A stretch of 64,000 nt of DNA from Corynebacterium sp. (GCF_022712275.1 NZ_JALAGU010000023.1:1-64000); one strand, 5' to 3'. Shown: positions 28,570 to 37,952, counted from the first letter of the stretch. The notes: generated by a model not told the origin, from the letters alone. A program made the numbers and translations.

Positions 28570-28940
28570 ATGACCACCCAGGGACCGTATGCGAACTCCC
28601 GTTCCCACCCCAGCAGGGTGGGGCTGCCCTCACCGGCCAGCCCGACTGGGCGCCACAGAACGGACAGCAGCCGAACGGTGCAGCCCAGCAGCCCACGCAG
28701 ACCCCACCGAAGCGCCGGGAGATGAGCGGGGCCGCCGCCTGGACACTCACCCTCGCCATTCCCCTGGCGGTCATCATCGGCGGATACGCCCTGCTCCACC
28801 TCTTCTTCGGCAAGACCATGCCGACCACCGTCGACGCCGGGAAGTACGTGCTGGAGATGGCTGACGGCGACTGGGTCACCTGCACCTTCGACGCGGAGAC
28901 CCCCGGCGGGGTGACCGTCGCTGACGAGGACGCCAGCTAG
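28570..28940 (+). pseudogene. Small Gln/Pro-rich membrane protein, apparently frameshifted
   Basis: An ATG with AAGGAG 8 nt upstream starts MTTQGPYANSRSHP. The natural continuation is in the next frame: QQGGAALTGQPDWAPQNGQQ, QTPPKRREMSGAAAW, a membrane helix (TLTLAIPLAVIIGGYALLHL) and a short external end at 28940. One extra C in the CCCC run near 28608 would join the two into about 124 residues. Without it, translation from an internal ATG at 28722 would still give a 72-residue membrane peptide. This may be a real mutation or a homopolymer sequencing error. Confidence 0.55.
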
Positions 28941-28946
28941 GCTCCG

Positions 28947-30263
28947 CTACACCATCCCGCCGACGACGCGGACCAGCTGGTCGACGTCGTAGCGGGTGTT
29001 GTGCGGTGCGAAGCCGACACACACGGCGCCACCCATCTCCGCGACCCCCATCTGGTCGAAGAGGGCGCTGTCCTCCAGGCCCACGACCTCGGCGACCACG
29101 CCGTTGTCGAGCAGCCGCCCGACCACGCCGGACGCCGTCACACCGGGCACCAGGAAGCTCACCCGCGGCACGCGGTCGACCGAGTTGTAGCCGCTGCCGT
29201 CGCTGTCGAAGGAACCGGCGGCCCCGTGGCTGCCGGAATGACCGTAGCCGTCGTCCTCGCCGGTCACACCGATGACGTGGACCACGCCGAAGTCCCGCAG
29301 CCCGTCGACCAGGTGCCGGGCCAGGGTGTGCATGTACGCCTCCGCGGCCGGCAGGGAGGTCCGCAGCCGCTCATGGCGGTCTCCCGTGGCGTCCTCGTCC
29401 AGTCCGGCGAGGAAGTCGACTGTCGCCGGGACGGCACCGAGCAGACCGGGGGCCAGCCCACCACGCTCCAGGGCCGCGACCCGGCGCTGCGCCAGGGCCA
29501 GCAGATCAGGGGTGGAGTGCCGACCGGTCTTCACCTCCGCCAACCGCAGCTCGGCGAGCATCGCCGGATCACGGAAGACCAGTGCCCCGACCTCCGGACC
29601 ACCCAGCGGGGCGAGGTCCAGGGCGACGACGTCCGCACCCCATTCCGCCATGTCGATGTAGCGGTAGGGGGCGTAGGATGCCGCATCCACCACGAGCCAC
29701 CCGTTGGACTTCGCGTGCAGCAGGTCGGCGATGGCACGGACATCCGTCACCGTGCCGATGTGCTCATTCGCCGCAGCGACCGCGACGATGGAGGTCGATG
29801 TGCCGATGAGCTCACTGAACTGCCACGTCGGCAGGGAACCCGTGGTCAGCTCGGCCTCGGCCCAGCGGAGGGATGCGCCGTAGAGGTCTGCGGCCAGTTC
29901 CCAGGGGGCGTTGCTCACCGGGTCGTCGACGCGGGAAAGCACGACCTCGCGGCCGATCCGCAGCTTCGCCGGAACCGAGGCCGCCAGGGTGTTGAGCAGG
30001 ACGGCACGGCTGGGGCCCAGCACCACACACTCCGGAGTACCGCCGACCAGGTCGGCGACGGCCTCACGGGCAGCGTCGATGTAGGCGTCCCCCCGGGTGC
30101 CGTTGCCGGCGCCGGGGTCCGCCTGCAGCGGCGCGGTGCGGAAAGCCCGCGTCACTGCGGAACTCACCTTCTCCGGGACCTGGGCACGCGCTCCGCCGTT
30201 GAGGTAGGTCCACCCGTCGGACTGGGAGACATAGAGCCCTCGGACCCTCGCGGAATCGAACAC
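28947..30263 (-). CDS. Class V aminotransferase/cysteine desulfurase-like protein lacking the PLP lysine
   Basis: 438 residues from a GTG with AGAGGTG upstream. Overall layout matches the VC1184-like branch of cysteine desulfurase homologues: the N-terminal WTYLNGGARAQVP, GGTPECVVLGPSRAVLLNTL, and WLVVDAASYAPYRYIDM, which provides the PLP-binding Asp. Where relatives have the Schiff-base Lys (pattern S-x-x-K-x-x-GP), this protein reads ALDLAPLGGPEVGAL, with no Lys. It may be a non-catalytic relative or use the cofactor differently. It is divergent from wzm. Confidence 0.75.
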   Translation of the reverse strand: MFDSARVRGLYVSQSDGWTYLNGGARAQVPEKVSSAVTRAFRTAPLQADPGAGNGTRGDAYIDAAREAVADLVGGTPECVVLGPSRAVLLNTLAASVPAKLRIGREVVLSRVDDPVSNAPWELAADLYGASLRWAEAELTTGSLPTWQFSELIGTSTSIVAVAAANEHIGTVTDVRAIADLLHAKSNGWLVVDAASYAPYRYIDMAEWGADVVALDLAPLGGPEVGALVFRDPAMLAELRLAEVKTGRHSTPDLLALAQRRVAALERGGLAPGLLGAVPATVDFLAGLDEDATGDRHERLRTSLPAAEAYMHTLARHLVDGLRDFGVVHVIGVTGEDDGYGHSGSHGAAGSFDSDGSGYNSVDRVPRVSFLVPGVTASGVVGRLLDNGVVAEVVGLEDSALFDQMGVAEMGGAVCVGFAPHNTRYDVDQLVRVVGGMV

Positions 30264-30464
30264 GCCTGTACGCACCTCTAATCTATGACAGTCACTCGTC
30301 TGCACGATCCTACAGCGCCGGGCTGACAGCACCGCAAGCCCCGGAGAGCCGTGCTCGATCCCACAGTGAAACCCCCCTGGAAACGTCCCCCGTTCGTGCG
30401 CGACTTCACCTCGCCTCTGCCGCGTCTTTGCCCCGGGGGAGGGAGACCGGGGTACCTTTGTCGG

Positions 30465-31382
30465 GTGTCAGATTCAGAGAACGAGAGCAGCACCGCCCCG
30501 TCGGTCGCGCTGACCCCGGAGTTCGACCGCTACGTCGCCCGGGTCGACGAAGACAAGATCCCGGCGTCCACCTCGCAGACCTACGGGGCCGCCTGGGACG
30601 ATCTCAAGCGCGGTTTCGGCCAGCGCGAACTGTGGCTCACCCTGGGTTGGCAGGACATCAAGCAGCGCTACCGCCGCTCCGTCCTGGGCCCGCTGTGGAT
30701 CACCATCGCCACCGGTGTGATGGCCACGGCCCTCGGTCTGCTGTACTCACTGCTCTTCGACATCGACATCAGGACCTTCCTGCCGCACGTCGCGGTCGGC
30801 CTCATCCTCTGGGGATTCATCGCCGGCTGCATCAACGAGGGTTCGCAGGTCTTCATCGCCAACGAGGGCCTGATCAAACAGCTGCCCAGTGCGTTGAGCG
30901 TGCACGTCTACCGCCTGGTGTGGAAGCAGTTCCTCTTCCTGCTGCACAACCTGGCGATCTGGCTGATCCTGCTGGCCGTGTTCCAGATCCCGGTCGGCTG
31001 GGAGGTCATCCTCGCCGTACCCGGCCTGGCCCTGCTCGTCGCCAACGGTGTGTGGGTGACGATGTTCTTCGGCATCATCGCGACCCGCTTCCGGGATGTC
31101 GCCCCGCTGCTGGAGTCCCTGGTGCAGCTGCTGTTCTACATGACGCCGATCGTGTGGATGGACTCCACCCTGAAGGACCGTATCGGTGACCTCGGCAACA
31201 AGGCCTACCTCGCGGAGATCAACCCGCTGTACCACTACATGGCCATCGTCCGTGGACCGATGATCAACGAGCCGGTGGAGTGGCGTTCCTGGTTGATCGT
31301 CTGCGTCCTCACTGTCCTCGGCACCCTCTTCGCCATGATCTTCATGCGCCAGTGGCGCTCCCGCGTCAGCTACTGGGTTTAA
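30465..31382 (+). CDS. wzm: Galactan exporter permease Wzm (ABC-2 type)
   Basis: 305 residues. A soluble N-terminus is followed by ELWLTLGWQDIKQRYRRSVLGPLW, the family signature split over the first membrane approach, and six membrane segments of ABC-2 polysaccharide exporters. With Wzt it moves lipid-linked galactan across the membrane before arabinan is added. The GTG at 30465 follows TACCTT by 6 nt, a leaderless-type start; a longer frame from 30351 has no ribosome site. wzt follows 20 bp downstream. Confidence 0.92.
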   Translation: MSDSENESSTAPSVALTPEFDRYVARVDEDKIPASTSQTYGAAWDDLKRGFGQRELWLTLGWQDIKQRYRRSVLGPLWITIATGVMATALGLLYSLLFDIDIRTFLPHVAVGLILWGFIAGCINEGSQVFIANEGLIKQLPSALSVHVYRLVWKQFLFLLHNLAIWLILLAVFQIPVGWEVILAVPGLALLVANGVWVTMFFGIIATRFRDVAPLLESLVQLLFYMTPIVWMDSTLKDRIGDLGNKAYLAEINPLYHYMAIVRGPMINEPVEWRSWLIVCVLTVLGTLFAMIFMRQWRSRVSYWV

Positions 31383-31402
31383 TCGAGTACAGGAGTTATC
31401 CC

Positions 31403-32191
31403 ATGGTTTCCATCGACACCTACAACGCCTGCGTCGACTTCCCGATCTTCGATGCCAAGACCCGTTCCCTGAAGAAGGCCTTCCTCGGCGCCGCCGGCGG
31501 TGCGATCGGCCGCAACTCCGAAAACACCGTCGTCGTCGAGGCACTGCGCGACGTGAACCTGCACCTCAAGGAGGGCGACCGGATCGGGCTGGTCGGTCAC
31601 AACGGTGCCGGCAAGTCGACCCTGCTGCGGCTGCTCTCCGGCATCTACGAGCCGACCCGGGGCTCCGCGGTGGTCAAGGGCCGCGTCGCCCCGGTCTTCG
31701 ACCTCGGTGTGGGTATGGACCCGGAGATCTCCGGGTGGGAGAACATCATCATCCGCGGACTCTTCCTCGGTGAGTCGAAGCGGTCCATGCAGAAGAAGAT
31801 GGACGACATCGCCGAATTCTCCGAGCTGGGCGACTACCTCTCCATGCCGTTGCGCACCTACTCCTCCGGCATGCGTGTGCGCCTGGCCCTGGGCGTGGTG
31901 ACCTCGATCGAGCCGGAGATCCTGCTGCTCGACGAGGGTATCGGCGCGGTGGACGCCGCCTTCATGGCGAAGGCCCGTGAACGGCTGTCCGCCCTGGTCG
32001 CGAAGTCCGGCATCCTGGTCTTCGCCTCCCACTCCAATGAGTTCCTGGCTCAGCTGTGCGATTCGGCCCTGTGGGTCAACCACGGCGAGATCAAGGCCTG
32101 CGGTCCCGTCGACGAGATCGTCGGCGCCTACGAGGGGCCCGGTGCGCAGGAACACGTCCGCAACGTCCTGCGGGACCTCGGCCGGCTGTAG
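31403..32191 (+). CDS. wzt: Galactan exporter ATPase Wzt
   Basis: 262 residues from the ATG at 31403 with AGGAG upstream. Walker A GHNGAGKS, signature YSSGMRVRLALG and Walker B ILLLDEGIGAVD are intact. It lacks the C-terminal sugar-binding domain of O-antigen Wzt proteins, as expected for the mycobacterial and corynebacterial galactan exporter. It forms an operon with wzm. Confidence 0.93.
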   Translation: MVSIDTYNACVDFPIFDAKTRSLKKAFLGAAGGAIGRNSENTVVVEALRDVNLHLKEGDRIGLVGHNGAGKSTLLRLLSGIYEPTRGSAVVKGRVAPVFDLGVGMDPEISGWENIIIRGLFLGESKRSMQKKMDDIAEFSELGDYLSMPLRTYSSGMRVRLALGVVTSIEPEILLLDEGIGAVDAAFMAKARERLSALVAKSGILVFASHSNEFLAQLCDSALWVNHGEIKACGPVDEIVGAYEGPGAQEHVRNVLRDLGRL

Positions 32192-32208
32192 GTCGGGCGA
32201 ACGGCCCC

Positions 32209-33411
32209 CTACCGCACGTACTCCAGCTGCCCCACGTCGATGTAGCCGCAGGCGAAGCCGGCCTGGCAGTACGCCAGATAGAAATGCCACAGCCGCTGGA
32301 AGTCCGGGCCGAAGCCCAGGGCATCGACCTGCCCGGTGGATGCGGCGTCCAGGAACGCCGCATCCCACTCCCCCAGCGTCCGCGCGTAGTCGTGTCCGAA
32401 GCTGTTCCGCATCCCCAGTGACAGTCCGGCACGCGATGCCGACTCATTGAGCGCCCGCACGCTCGGGATCACTCCGCCGGGGAAGATGTAGGTGGTGATC
32501 CACGTCGCGGCGTCCTTCGTGGCGAGCATCTGCGCATGCTCCATGGTGATCGCCTGGATGACCGCGCGCCCGCCGTCCACCAGCCGGTCATGGACGACCT
32601 GCATGTATTCGTCCCAGTACTCCGCGCCGACCGCCTCGATCATCTCGATGGAGACGACCGCGTCATAGGTGCCGGTGGCCTCGCGGTAGTCGCACAGCTG
32701 CACGTCGACCCGGTCGGCGAACCCTTCTGACGCAATGCGCTCCCGCGCCAGGTCCGCCTGCTCGGTCGACAGCGTCACCGAGGTGACCTGTGCCCCGCGC
32801 CGTGCAGCGTGCAGCGAGAGTTCGCCCCAGCCGGTGCCGATCTCGAGGACGCGGCTTCCCTCGCCCACCCCGGCGCGGTCCAGGGCACGCTCGACCTTGG
32901 CGTCCTGCGCGGTGGCGAGGTCATACTCCGGGTGCTTGTCGAAGAAGGCCGAGGAGTAGCTGAGTCCCTCGTCGAGGAAGGTCGCGAAGAAGTCGTTCGA
33001 CAGGTCGTAGTGGGCGCTGATGTTCCGCTTCGCCCCGGCCACCGTGTTCTTCTGCCCGAGCGGACGCCGCGAGGTGTACAGCCCGCCGAGCTTCTGCAGC
33101 CACGGCGGCAGCAGCCCGGTGATCTTCCGGCACAGTTTCGTCAGTGTGCCCGCCAGGTCGGCGGCGTCCCAGTCCCCGGCGACATAGGACTCCCCGAAGC
33201 CGACGAGTCCCTGGACGCCGAGCCGGGCGTAGAAGTCCCCGGGACGGTGCAGCACCAGGTCGGCGTCCTCCCGCTCCCCCACCGTGATCCCGCACATCGC
33301 CGCGGCCCGGGCACAGACCCTCCTCGCAACTTTCCCGGCCAGGGCGGCGTAGGCGCCGGACGGGGCGGCCGGGTAGAGAATGGGCTGGTCGGTGGTGGGC
33401 GTCTGGCTCAC
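32209..33411 (-). CDS. Cyclopropane-fatty-acyl-phospholipid synthase family methyltransferase
   Basis: 400 residues from a GTG with GGAGGA 7 nt upstream. The SAM-binding motif is VLEIGTGWGELSLHAA, and the family segments NISAHYDLSNDFFATFLDEG, YSSAFF and TYIFPGGVIPS are all present. CFA-type enzymes add a carbon to double bonds of phospholipid acyl chains, giving cyclopropane or methyl-branched fatty acids. It is convergent with wzt (17 bp apart) and divergent from glfT1. The exact product cannot be told from sequence. Confidence 0.9.
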   Translation of the reverse strand: MSQTPTTDQPILYPAAPSGAYAALAGKVARRVCARAAAMCGITVGEREDADLVLHRPGDFYARLGVQGLVGFGESYVAGDWDAADLAGTLTKLCRKITGLLPPWLQKLGGLYTSRRPLGQKNTVAGAKRNISAHYDLSNDFFATFLDEGLSYSSAFFDKHPEYDLATAQDAKVERALDRAGVGEGSRVLEIGTGWGELSLHAARRGAQVTSVTLSTEQADLARERIASEGFADRVDVQLCDYREATGTYDAVVSIEMIEAVGAEYWDEYMQVVHDRLVDGGRAVIQAITMEHAQMLATKDAATWITTYIFPGGVIPSVRALNESASRAGLSLGMRNSFGHDYARTLGEWDAAFLDAASTGQVDALGFGPDFQRLWHFYLAYCQAGFACGYIDVGQLEYVR

Positions 33412-33554
33412 GGTGCTGTCCTCCGAAACGGGTGGTCTGAACCTGAACTGGTACCTCTCCGAGCGTAACCCTGTCTCCGGGTCAGGGCCGGGTGGGAACC
33501 GCGTCACCCGGCCGGCGACCTGGTCTCCGCCACCTGCATGGCACAATGAGCACC

Positions 33555-34472
33555 ATGTCTGAACCGTCAGCAGCACTCCTGGACCGCACCGGCACCACCG
33601 CCGCGGTCATCGTCACCCACAACCGGGTCGAGCTGCTGAAGGGGTCCCTCGGCATCGTCTGCTCCCAGACGCACCCGGTGGACAAGGTGATTGTGGTGGA
33701 CAACGGTGCAGATGACGCCGTCCGTGCTCTCGTTGAGGAGGTGGCCGGCGACCGTGCCGTCTACGTCCCGTCGAAGACCAACCTCGGCGGCGCCGGGGGC
33801 TTCGCCCTCGGTTTCCTCACCGCACTGTCCCTGGGGATGGACGCTGTGTGGTGTGCCGACGATGACGGACGCCCCGCCGACGACAACGTGCTGGAGACGC
33901 TCTACAGCGTCGCCGAAGCGAACGGTCTTGCTGAAGTTTCTCCCGTGGTCTGCAACATCGATGAGCCGGCCCGGCTCGCCTTCCCGCTGCGCCAGGGTGT
34001 GGTCTGGCGACGCTACCTCTCCGAGCTGCAGGGCGACTTCCTCCCCGGCATCGCCAGCCTGTTCAACGGGGCACTGATCAGCGCCAGGGCCATGGAGGTG
34101 ATCGGTGTGCCGGACTACCGCCTGTTCATCCGTGGTGACGAAGTCGAGTACCACCGCCGCATCGTCCGGTCCGGCCTGCCCTTCGGCACCTGCCTGACCA
34201 CCTCCTACCTGCACCCGGACGGCTCCGACGAGTTCCGTCCGATCCTCGGTGGGAAGATGCACACCCAGTACCCGGACAGTGAGTTCAAGCGCTACTTCAC
34301 CTACCGGAACCGGGGTTTCCTCATGAACCAGCCGGGGATGCGTCGGCTGCTGCCCCAGGAGTACGCACGCTTCGGCTGGTACTTCCTGGTCCAGCAGCGT
34401 GACATCAAGGGTTTCAAGGAGTGGCTGCGGCTGCTGCGCAAGGGTCAGCAGGAGAAGTTCTACCGGCCGTAG
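33555..34472 (+). CDS. glfT1: Galactofuranosyltransferase GlfT1
   Basis: 305 residues of GT family 2. AAVIVTHNRVELLKGSL begins the nucleotide-binding half, CADDDGRP holds the metal-binding acidic triad, and FIRGDEVEYHRRI is the second conserved site. GlfT1 adds the first galactofuranose units from UDP-Galf to the rhamnosyl linker of arabinogalactan on the cytoplasmic side. Location next to wzm/wzt supports this over other GT2 roles. CACAAT lies 7 nt before the ATG at 33555; an ATG at 33546 overlaps that box. Confidence 0.92.
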   Translation: MSEPSAALLDRTGTTAAVIVTHNRVELLKGSLGIVCSQTHPVDKVIVVDNGADDAVRALVEEVAGDRAVYVPSKTNLGGAGGFALGFLTALSLGMDAVWCADDDGRPADDNVLETLYSVAEANGLAEVSPVVCNIDEPARLAFPLRQGVVWRRYLSELQGDFLPGIASLFNGALISARAMEVIGVPDYRLFIRGDEVEYHRRIVRSGLPFGTCLTTSYLHPDGSDEFRPILGGKMHTQYPDSEFKRYFTYRNRGFLMNQPGMRRLLPQEYARFGWYFLVQQRDIKGFKEWLRLLRKGQQEKFYRP

Positions 34473-34532
34473 GCGGGCCGCGTCCTCGCGCGGCTGGTGC
34501 AGGGCCGGCCGGGGCCGGTGCAGAAAACTGCC

Positions 34533-34573
34533 CCGATTCGGAACTGCCGACACATCCGGAACGCCCGAATCGG
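34533..34573 (+). terminator. Possible hairpin after glfT1
   Basis: CCGATTCGG (34533-34541) and CCGAATCGG (34565-34573) form a perfect 9-bp stem with a 23-nt loop, 61 bp after the glfT1 stop. No T run follows, so termination is uncertain. Confidence 0.35.
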
Positions 34574-34666
34574 ACCAACATTCCGCACAGCTACCCCTGG
34601 AACGCTCTACTCAACGCCGCTACACTGCAGAGGCACGCGGCAGGGGGTCGTGGCGGAGGGGAACAC

Positions 34667-35605
34667 ATGGGCACACAACAGACCAAGCAGATCTGGACAA
34701 CCGCCGAACTGAAGGACGCCGGGTGGGATGACCGGAGAATCGCCGCCGCCGTCACGAAGAAGGCACTCTACAAGTTGATGAACGGGTGGTACGTCACCGA
34801 TCCCTCCCCACGGCTCACTCTCGCCGCCTACGCGACGGCGTATCCGAAGCTGGTCTACACGGGGAACACTGCGTCCTTCCTGCTGGGGGTGGGTCCGATG
34901 CGGTGGCCGGCGGAAGCGGACCACCCGAGCTCCACCCGCAGAGATCCACGCATCCGCATCCGTCGCCGCATTCCCAGACCCTCGCTCGACCTGGGGGACC
35001 TCCGGGTCAGCACACCCGCCGCCATCGCGGCGTCCCTGGTCACCGACGATGAGGACGCTGCGATCAAGGTACTGGAAACCGGTTACTCCGGGCTGACGGG
35101 GAGTGCTCGACTGACGGAGGACCTGGAAGACCTCAGTGGCACCGGGCGGGCGAAGCTGGAGAGCATCCGGAACAGATCAGTCATCGGCACGGCCAGCGGG
35201 CTGGAGAAGAAGGCGTTACTACTGATCAGGAAGTCATTGAAAGCCGAGCGCGACAGAGGTGAGATCACGATCGAGACGAATGTGATGGTCAGGGGCTACT
35301 GCTTCGACATCGTGATCCCGGAGGTCAGGCTCCTCACCGAGATCGACAGCTACACCTACCACGGAGGAGGGAATGCGAGGCGAACCACCTTCACGAACGA
35401 CAGATGCAAAGGGAACCAGGCGACACGATGGGACTACCACCTGTTGCGGTACTCCGACCTCAGCGTCGACAAAGCACCGGAGTATGTCGCGACCGAGGTG
35501 GCGGACACGGTGCGCCACCTGCTCAAGCGGCTGCGACGTAACCGCCGGGAGGACGAGGCGATCGACACCGACCGGCCGATGAAGGACTGGCACCCACGTC
35601 CGTGA
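34667..35605 (+). CDS. AbiEi-type winged helix fused to an endonuclease-like DUF559 domain
   Basis: 312 residues from an ATG preceded by GGAGGGG. The N-terminus (IWTTAELKDAGWDDRRIAAA, ALYKLMNGWYV) looks like the winged helix found in AbiEi-type antitoxins. The C-terminus has a Vsr-like restriction-fold pattern: MVRGYCFDIVIPEVRLLTEIDS with Asp and the Glu-x-Asp pair, then YTYHGG and YHLLRYSDL. The role is unknown; no partner toxin is adjacent. Codon use is less GC-biased than in its neighbours, which fits acquisition by transfer. Confidence 0.75.
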   Translation: MGTQQTKQIWTTAELKDAGWDDRRIAAAVTKKALYKLMNGWYVTDPSPRLTLAAYATAYPKLVYTGNTASFLLGVGPMRWPAEADHPSSTRRDPRIRIRRRIPRPSLDLGDLRVSTPAAIAASLVTDDEDAAIKVLETGYSGLTGSARLTEDLEDLSGTGRAKLESIRNRSVIGTASGLEKKALLLIRKSLKAERDRGEITIETNVMVRGYCFDIVIPEVRLLTEIDSYTYHGGGNARRTTFTNDRCKGNQATRWDYHLLRYSDLSVDKAPEYVATEVADTVRHLLKRLRRNRREDEAIDTDRPMKDWHPRP

Positions 35606-35618
35606 CTTCCTGGCCCGG

Positions 35619-36074
35619 TCACACCACCCGGAAGATGACCCAGCGCTGGATGATGAAGTTCAGCACCGTCGCCGTGCCCTGGGCAATGACGAAACTGATC
35701 GCTCGGACCCAGAAGCCGGAGAAGTCGTTGTCCTCCAGCCAGGGGATGCACACCACGTACAGGCCCAGCTGCACCACATAGGTCAGCAGGTAGGAGCACA
35801 TCGTGGCGATGAACCGCTTGGTCGACGGAGCCGCCTGGAAGGTCCACCGCCGGTTGATGAAGTACGCGGTCAGCGTCCCCAGGATGAAGCCGATGGTCTT
35901 CGACAGGCCGTCGCCCAGTCCGGCGAGGTGCAGCAGATACGTCGACCCGAAGTCGACGACCGCACCGATGACACCAGTACAGATGAAGCGGAAGAGCTGC
36001 GTCTTCAGCGGGACGTTGACCGTCATCGTCCCCGGTTGTTCACCGGATGCGACAGAAGTCACCTCAGCCGACAT
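35619..36074 (-). CDS. GtrA-family membrane protein (second of a pair)
   Basis: 151 residues with four membrane segments. FICTGVIGAVVDFGSTYLLH and YFINRRWTFQA (the conserved N-x-x-W-x-F motif) mark the GtrA family, whose members assist polyprenyl-linked sugar transfer. In mycobacteria one GtrA gene lies beside dprE1 and has been proposed to handle decaprenyl-phosphoryl-arabinose. Its start overlaps the end of the upstream gtrA by 11 bp. Confidence 0.85.
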   Translation of the reverse strand: MSAEVTSVASGEQPGTMTVNVPLKTQLFRFICTGVIGAVVDFGSTYLLHLAGLGDGLSKTIGFILGTLTAYFINRRWTFQAAPSTKRFIATMCSYLLTYVVQLGLYVVCIPWLEDNDFSGFWVRAISFVIAQGTATVLNFIIQRWVIFRVV

Positions 36075-36657
36075 TCTTCACCTTCACCTCTCCCTTCCCG
36101 GGCCTGTGCCGGAAGGTCCACAACTTGTTGAACAGGAAGTTCGCCGGGATCGCGACGATCACGCCGATGAAGTTACCCCAGTAGGCCCGCGTCCTCAGCC
36201 CCGTCGAATCATCCCAGATCGCGTGGGACAGGGCGATGGGTGAGTCATCGTTGACCAGCGCCGTCTGCACCAGCAGGGTGATGAGCAGGCCGAAGATGCC
36301 CACCAGCATGAAGCTGAACATGGGACGCACCCACGGCGTCCCCTTCTTCGCCTTGAAGGTGTAGTGCCGGTTGAGGAAGAAGTTCCAGATGTTCGCCACG
36401 ATGAAGGCGAGCACACTGAAGACGTGGTACCAGCGCACGTGGAACGCCGAACCGAAGAGGTTCACGAACGGATGGTACTGGTCAAAATCCCACACTGCCT
36501 GGGTGAACTTGTTCGACAGCACCATGACGCCCTGGTTGACCACGAAGCCGGACGCGCCGACGATCCCGAAGGTGATGAACTGCTTCAGGATGCGGCGTTT
36601 GCGCCCGACAGGCCGGGGCGGCTGCTCGGGCGGCCGTTCGGTGACGGCATCGGTCAC
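36064..36657 (-). CDS. GtrA-family membrane protein (first of a pair)
   Basis: 197 residues from the GTG at 36657, which has TGAGGA 5 nt upstream; a GTG 12 bp earlier lacks one. After a Pro/Arg-rich start come four membrane segments with FITFGIVGASGFVVNQGVMV and FFLNRHYTFKA, the GtrA signature, and a second N-x-LWTF motif near the end. The external loop between segments two and three is longer than in its neighbour. The two genes are coupled and may form a heteromer. Confidence 0.85.
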   Translation of the reverse strand: MTDAVTERPPEQPPRPVGRKRRILKQFITFGIVGASGFVVNQGVMVLSNKFTQAVWDFDQYHPFVNLFGSAFHVRWYHVFSVLAFIVANIWNFFLNRHYTFKAKKGTPWVRPMFSFMLVGIFGLLITLLVQTALVNDDSPIALSHAIWDDSTGLRTRAYWGNFIGVIVAIPANFLFNKLWTFRHRPGKGEVKVKNVG

Positions 36658-36767
36658 GGGAGTCCTCACTTGCTGCAGGAAAAGGGAATCACCGCTCTAC
36701 GCTACTCAGCGGCCCCCTGATTCAACGAACCGTCACACCGGCGCGTCCCTGTCAGTTCCCCGGCGCG

Positions 36768-37952
36768 TCACGCCTGGAGCAGGAAGCGGTACATCTCCAA
36801 CCGGTCGACGAGACTGCATTTCGGCACCAGCGGGATGACGGCGGACGCGGTCCCCTCCCACACGTCGGCACCGCAGGTCGCAAGCAGATGACCGGACTCC
36901 CGTGACAGGTCACGGATCTCCTCGGCGCTCAACGGGTCGCAGGACCGGTGGTCGTCGGTGGCACCGAGGCCGGCGTCCGCCCGGGTGAATCCGAGAGCCG
37001 CCATGAGCATCGCGGTGACCTCGTCGACGGTCTCCCGGTCCGACAGAGTCGACAGAGCCACGACCCGCGACCAGGCGGCGGCGCGTCCTACCGGGGTCGT
37101 CTCGACGGGGAAGCCCGACAGCACCCGGCGCGTCGCCTCCCCCACCTGGGCCGGACGCCCCAGATCGAGGGCCTGGAGCAGCGGGGTGAACTCGTACAGG
37201 TCCCCACTGAGCAGCAGGGCACGCAGCTCCGGGCCGAGCTCACCGAGGATCTCGGCGACGGTCTCCTCACCGGTCAGGGCGACATTCACCGCGGCGAGGT
37301 CGACGTCGCGCGGTAGTCCGACGGGGTGGTCCACTGTGCCGGGGACGGGGAAGGACTCAGGATCAGCCGGGGCGTCCCCGTCGGGCGCGAAACCACCGGC
37401 GAGGCAGACCGCGTCGGGGGTGTGGTCGTCACGGGGCATCGCACCGGCCGTGGTGACGGTGACGGTGTACCCGTCGACGACGAGGATGCCGGTACCGTCG
37501 CGACCCAGTGCCTCACGCAGCGGCGTGCCGATCGGACCGGCGGTGCGGGAGTAGACGCGCAGCCGGTCGTTGCGCCGGGCCTGCAGGGACCAGGTGGTGA
37601 TCGCCGGCAACCGGTCGGCAGCCTCGGAACCGTCGGCGCCGTTGAGCATGGTGGACGCCCCGGGCCAGTCCAGGGACAACAGGACCGCACGGACGGTCTC
37701 GGCGACGGAGAGAGCACCGTTGAGTCCGAGCGCGCGGGTGAACCAGCCGAGACCGGGGACGTGGTGCTCGGCCAGGAGCAGGAGGGTCAGTTCATGGTCG
37801 GCGGCGTCCGCCGGTGGGACGGGTCGGGCGGCATGGGCGATCCCCGGCAGTTCGAGCACCGCGGCGAGGCCGCCGGGGTCGCCGGACGGGGTGGTGTCGC
37901 GGACGACTCCCCGTCCGGATCCCCGACGCTGCGGCAGGTGCTGGGCATTCAT
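36768..37952 (-). CDS. Protein of unknown function
   Basis: 394 residues, no signal peptide or membrane helix. Mostly helical with Asp/Ala-rich stretches; segments such as HELTLLLLAEHHVPGLGWFT and PELRALLLSGDLYEFTPLLQ suggest a soluble multi-helical protein. I recognise no domain. The ATG at 37952 lies 7 nt after TACGCT, a good leaderless start. Confidence 0.65.
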   Translation of the reverse strand: MNAQHLPQRRGSGRGVVRDTTPSGDPGGLAAVLELPGIAHAARPVPPADAADHELTLLLLAEHHVPGLGWFTRALGLNGALSVAETVRAVLLSLDWPGASTMLNGADGSEAADRLPAITTWSLQARRNDRLRVYSRTAGPIGTPLREALGRDGTGILVVDGYTVTVTTAGAMPRDDHTPDAVCLAGGFAPDGDAPADPESFPVPGTVDHPVGLPRDVDLAAVNVALTGEETVAEILGELGPELRALLLSGDLYEFTPLLQALDLGRPAQVGEATRRVLSGFPVETTPVGRAAAWSRVVALSTLSDRETVDEVTAMLMAALGFTRADAGLGATDDHRSCDPLSAEEIRDLSRESGHLLATCGADVWEGTASAVIPLVPKCSLVDRLEMYRFLLQA

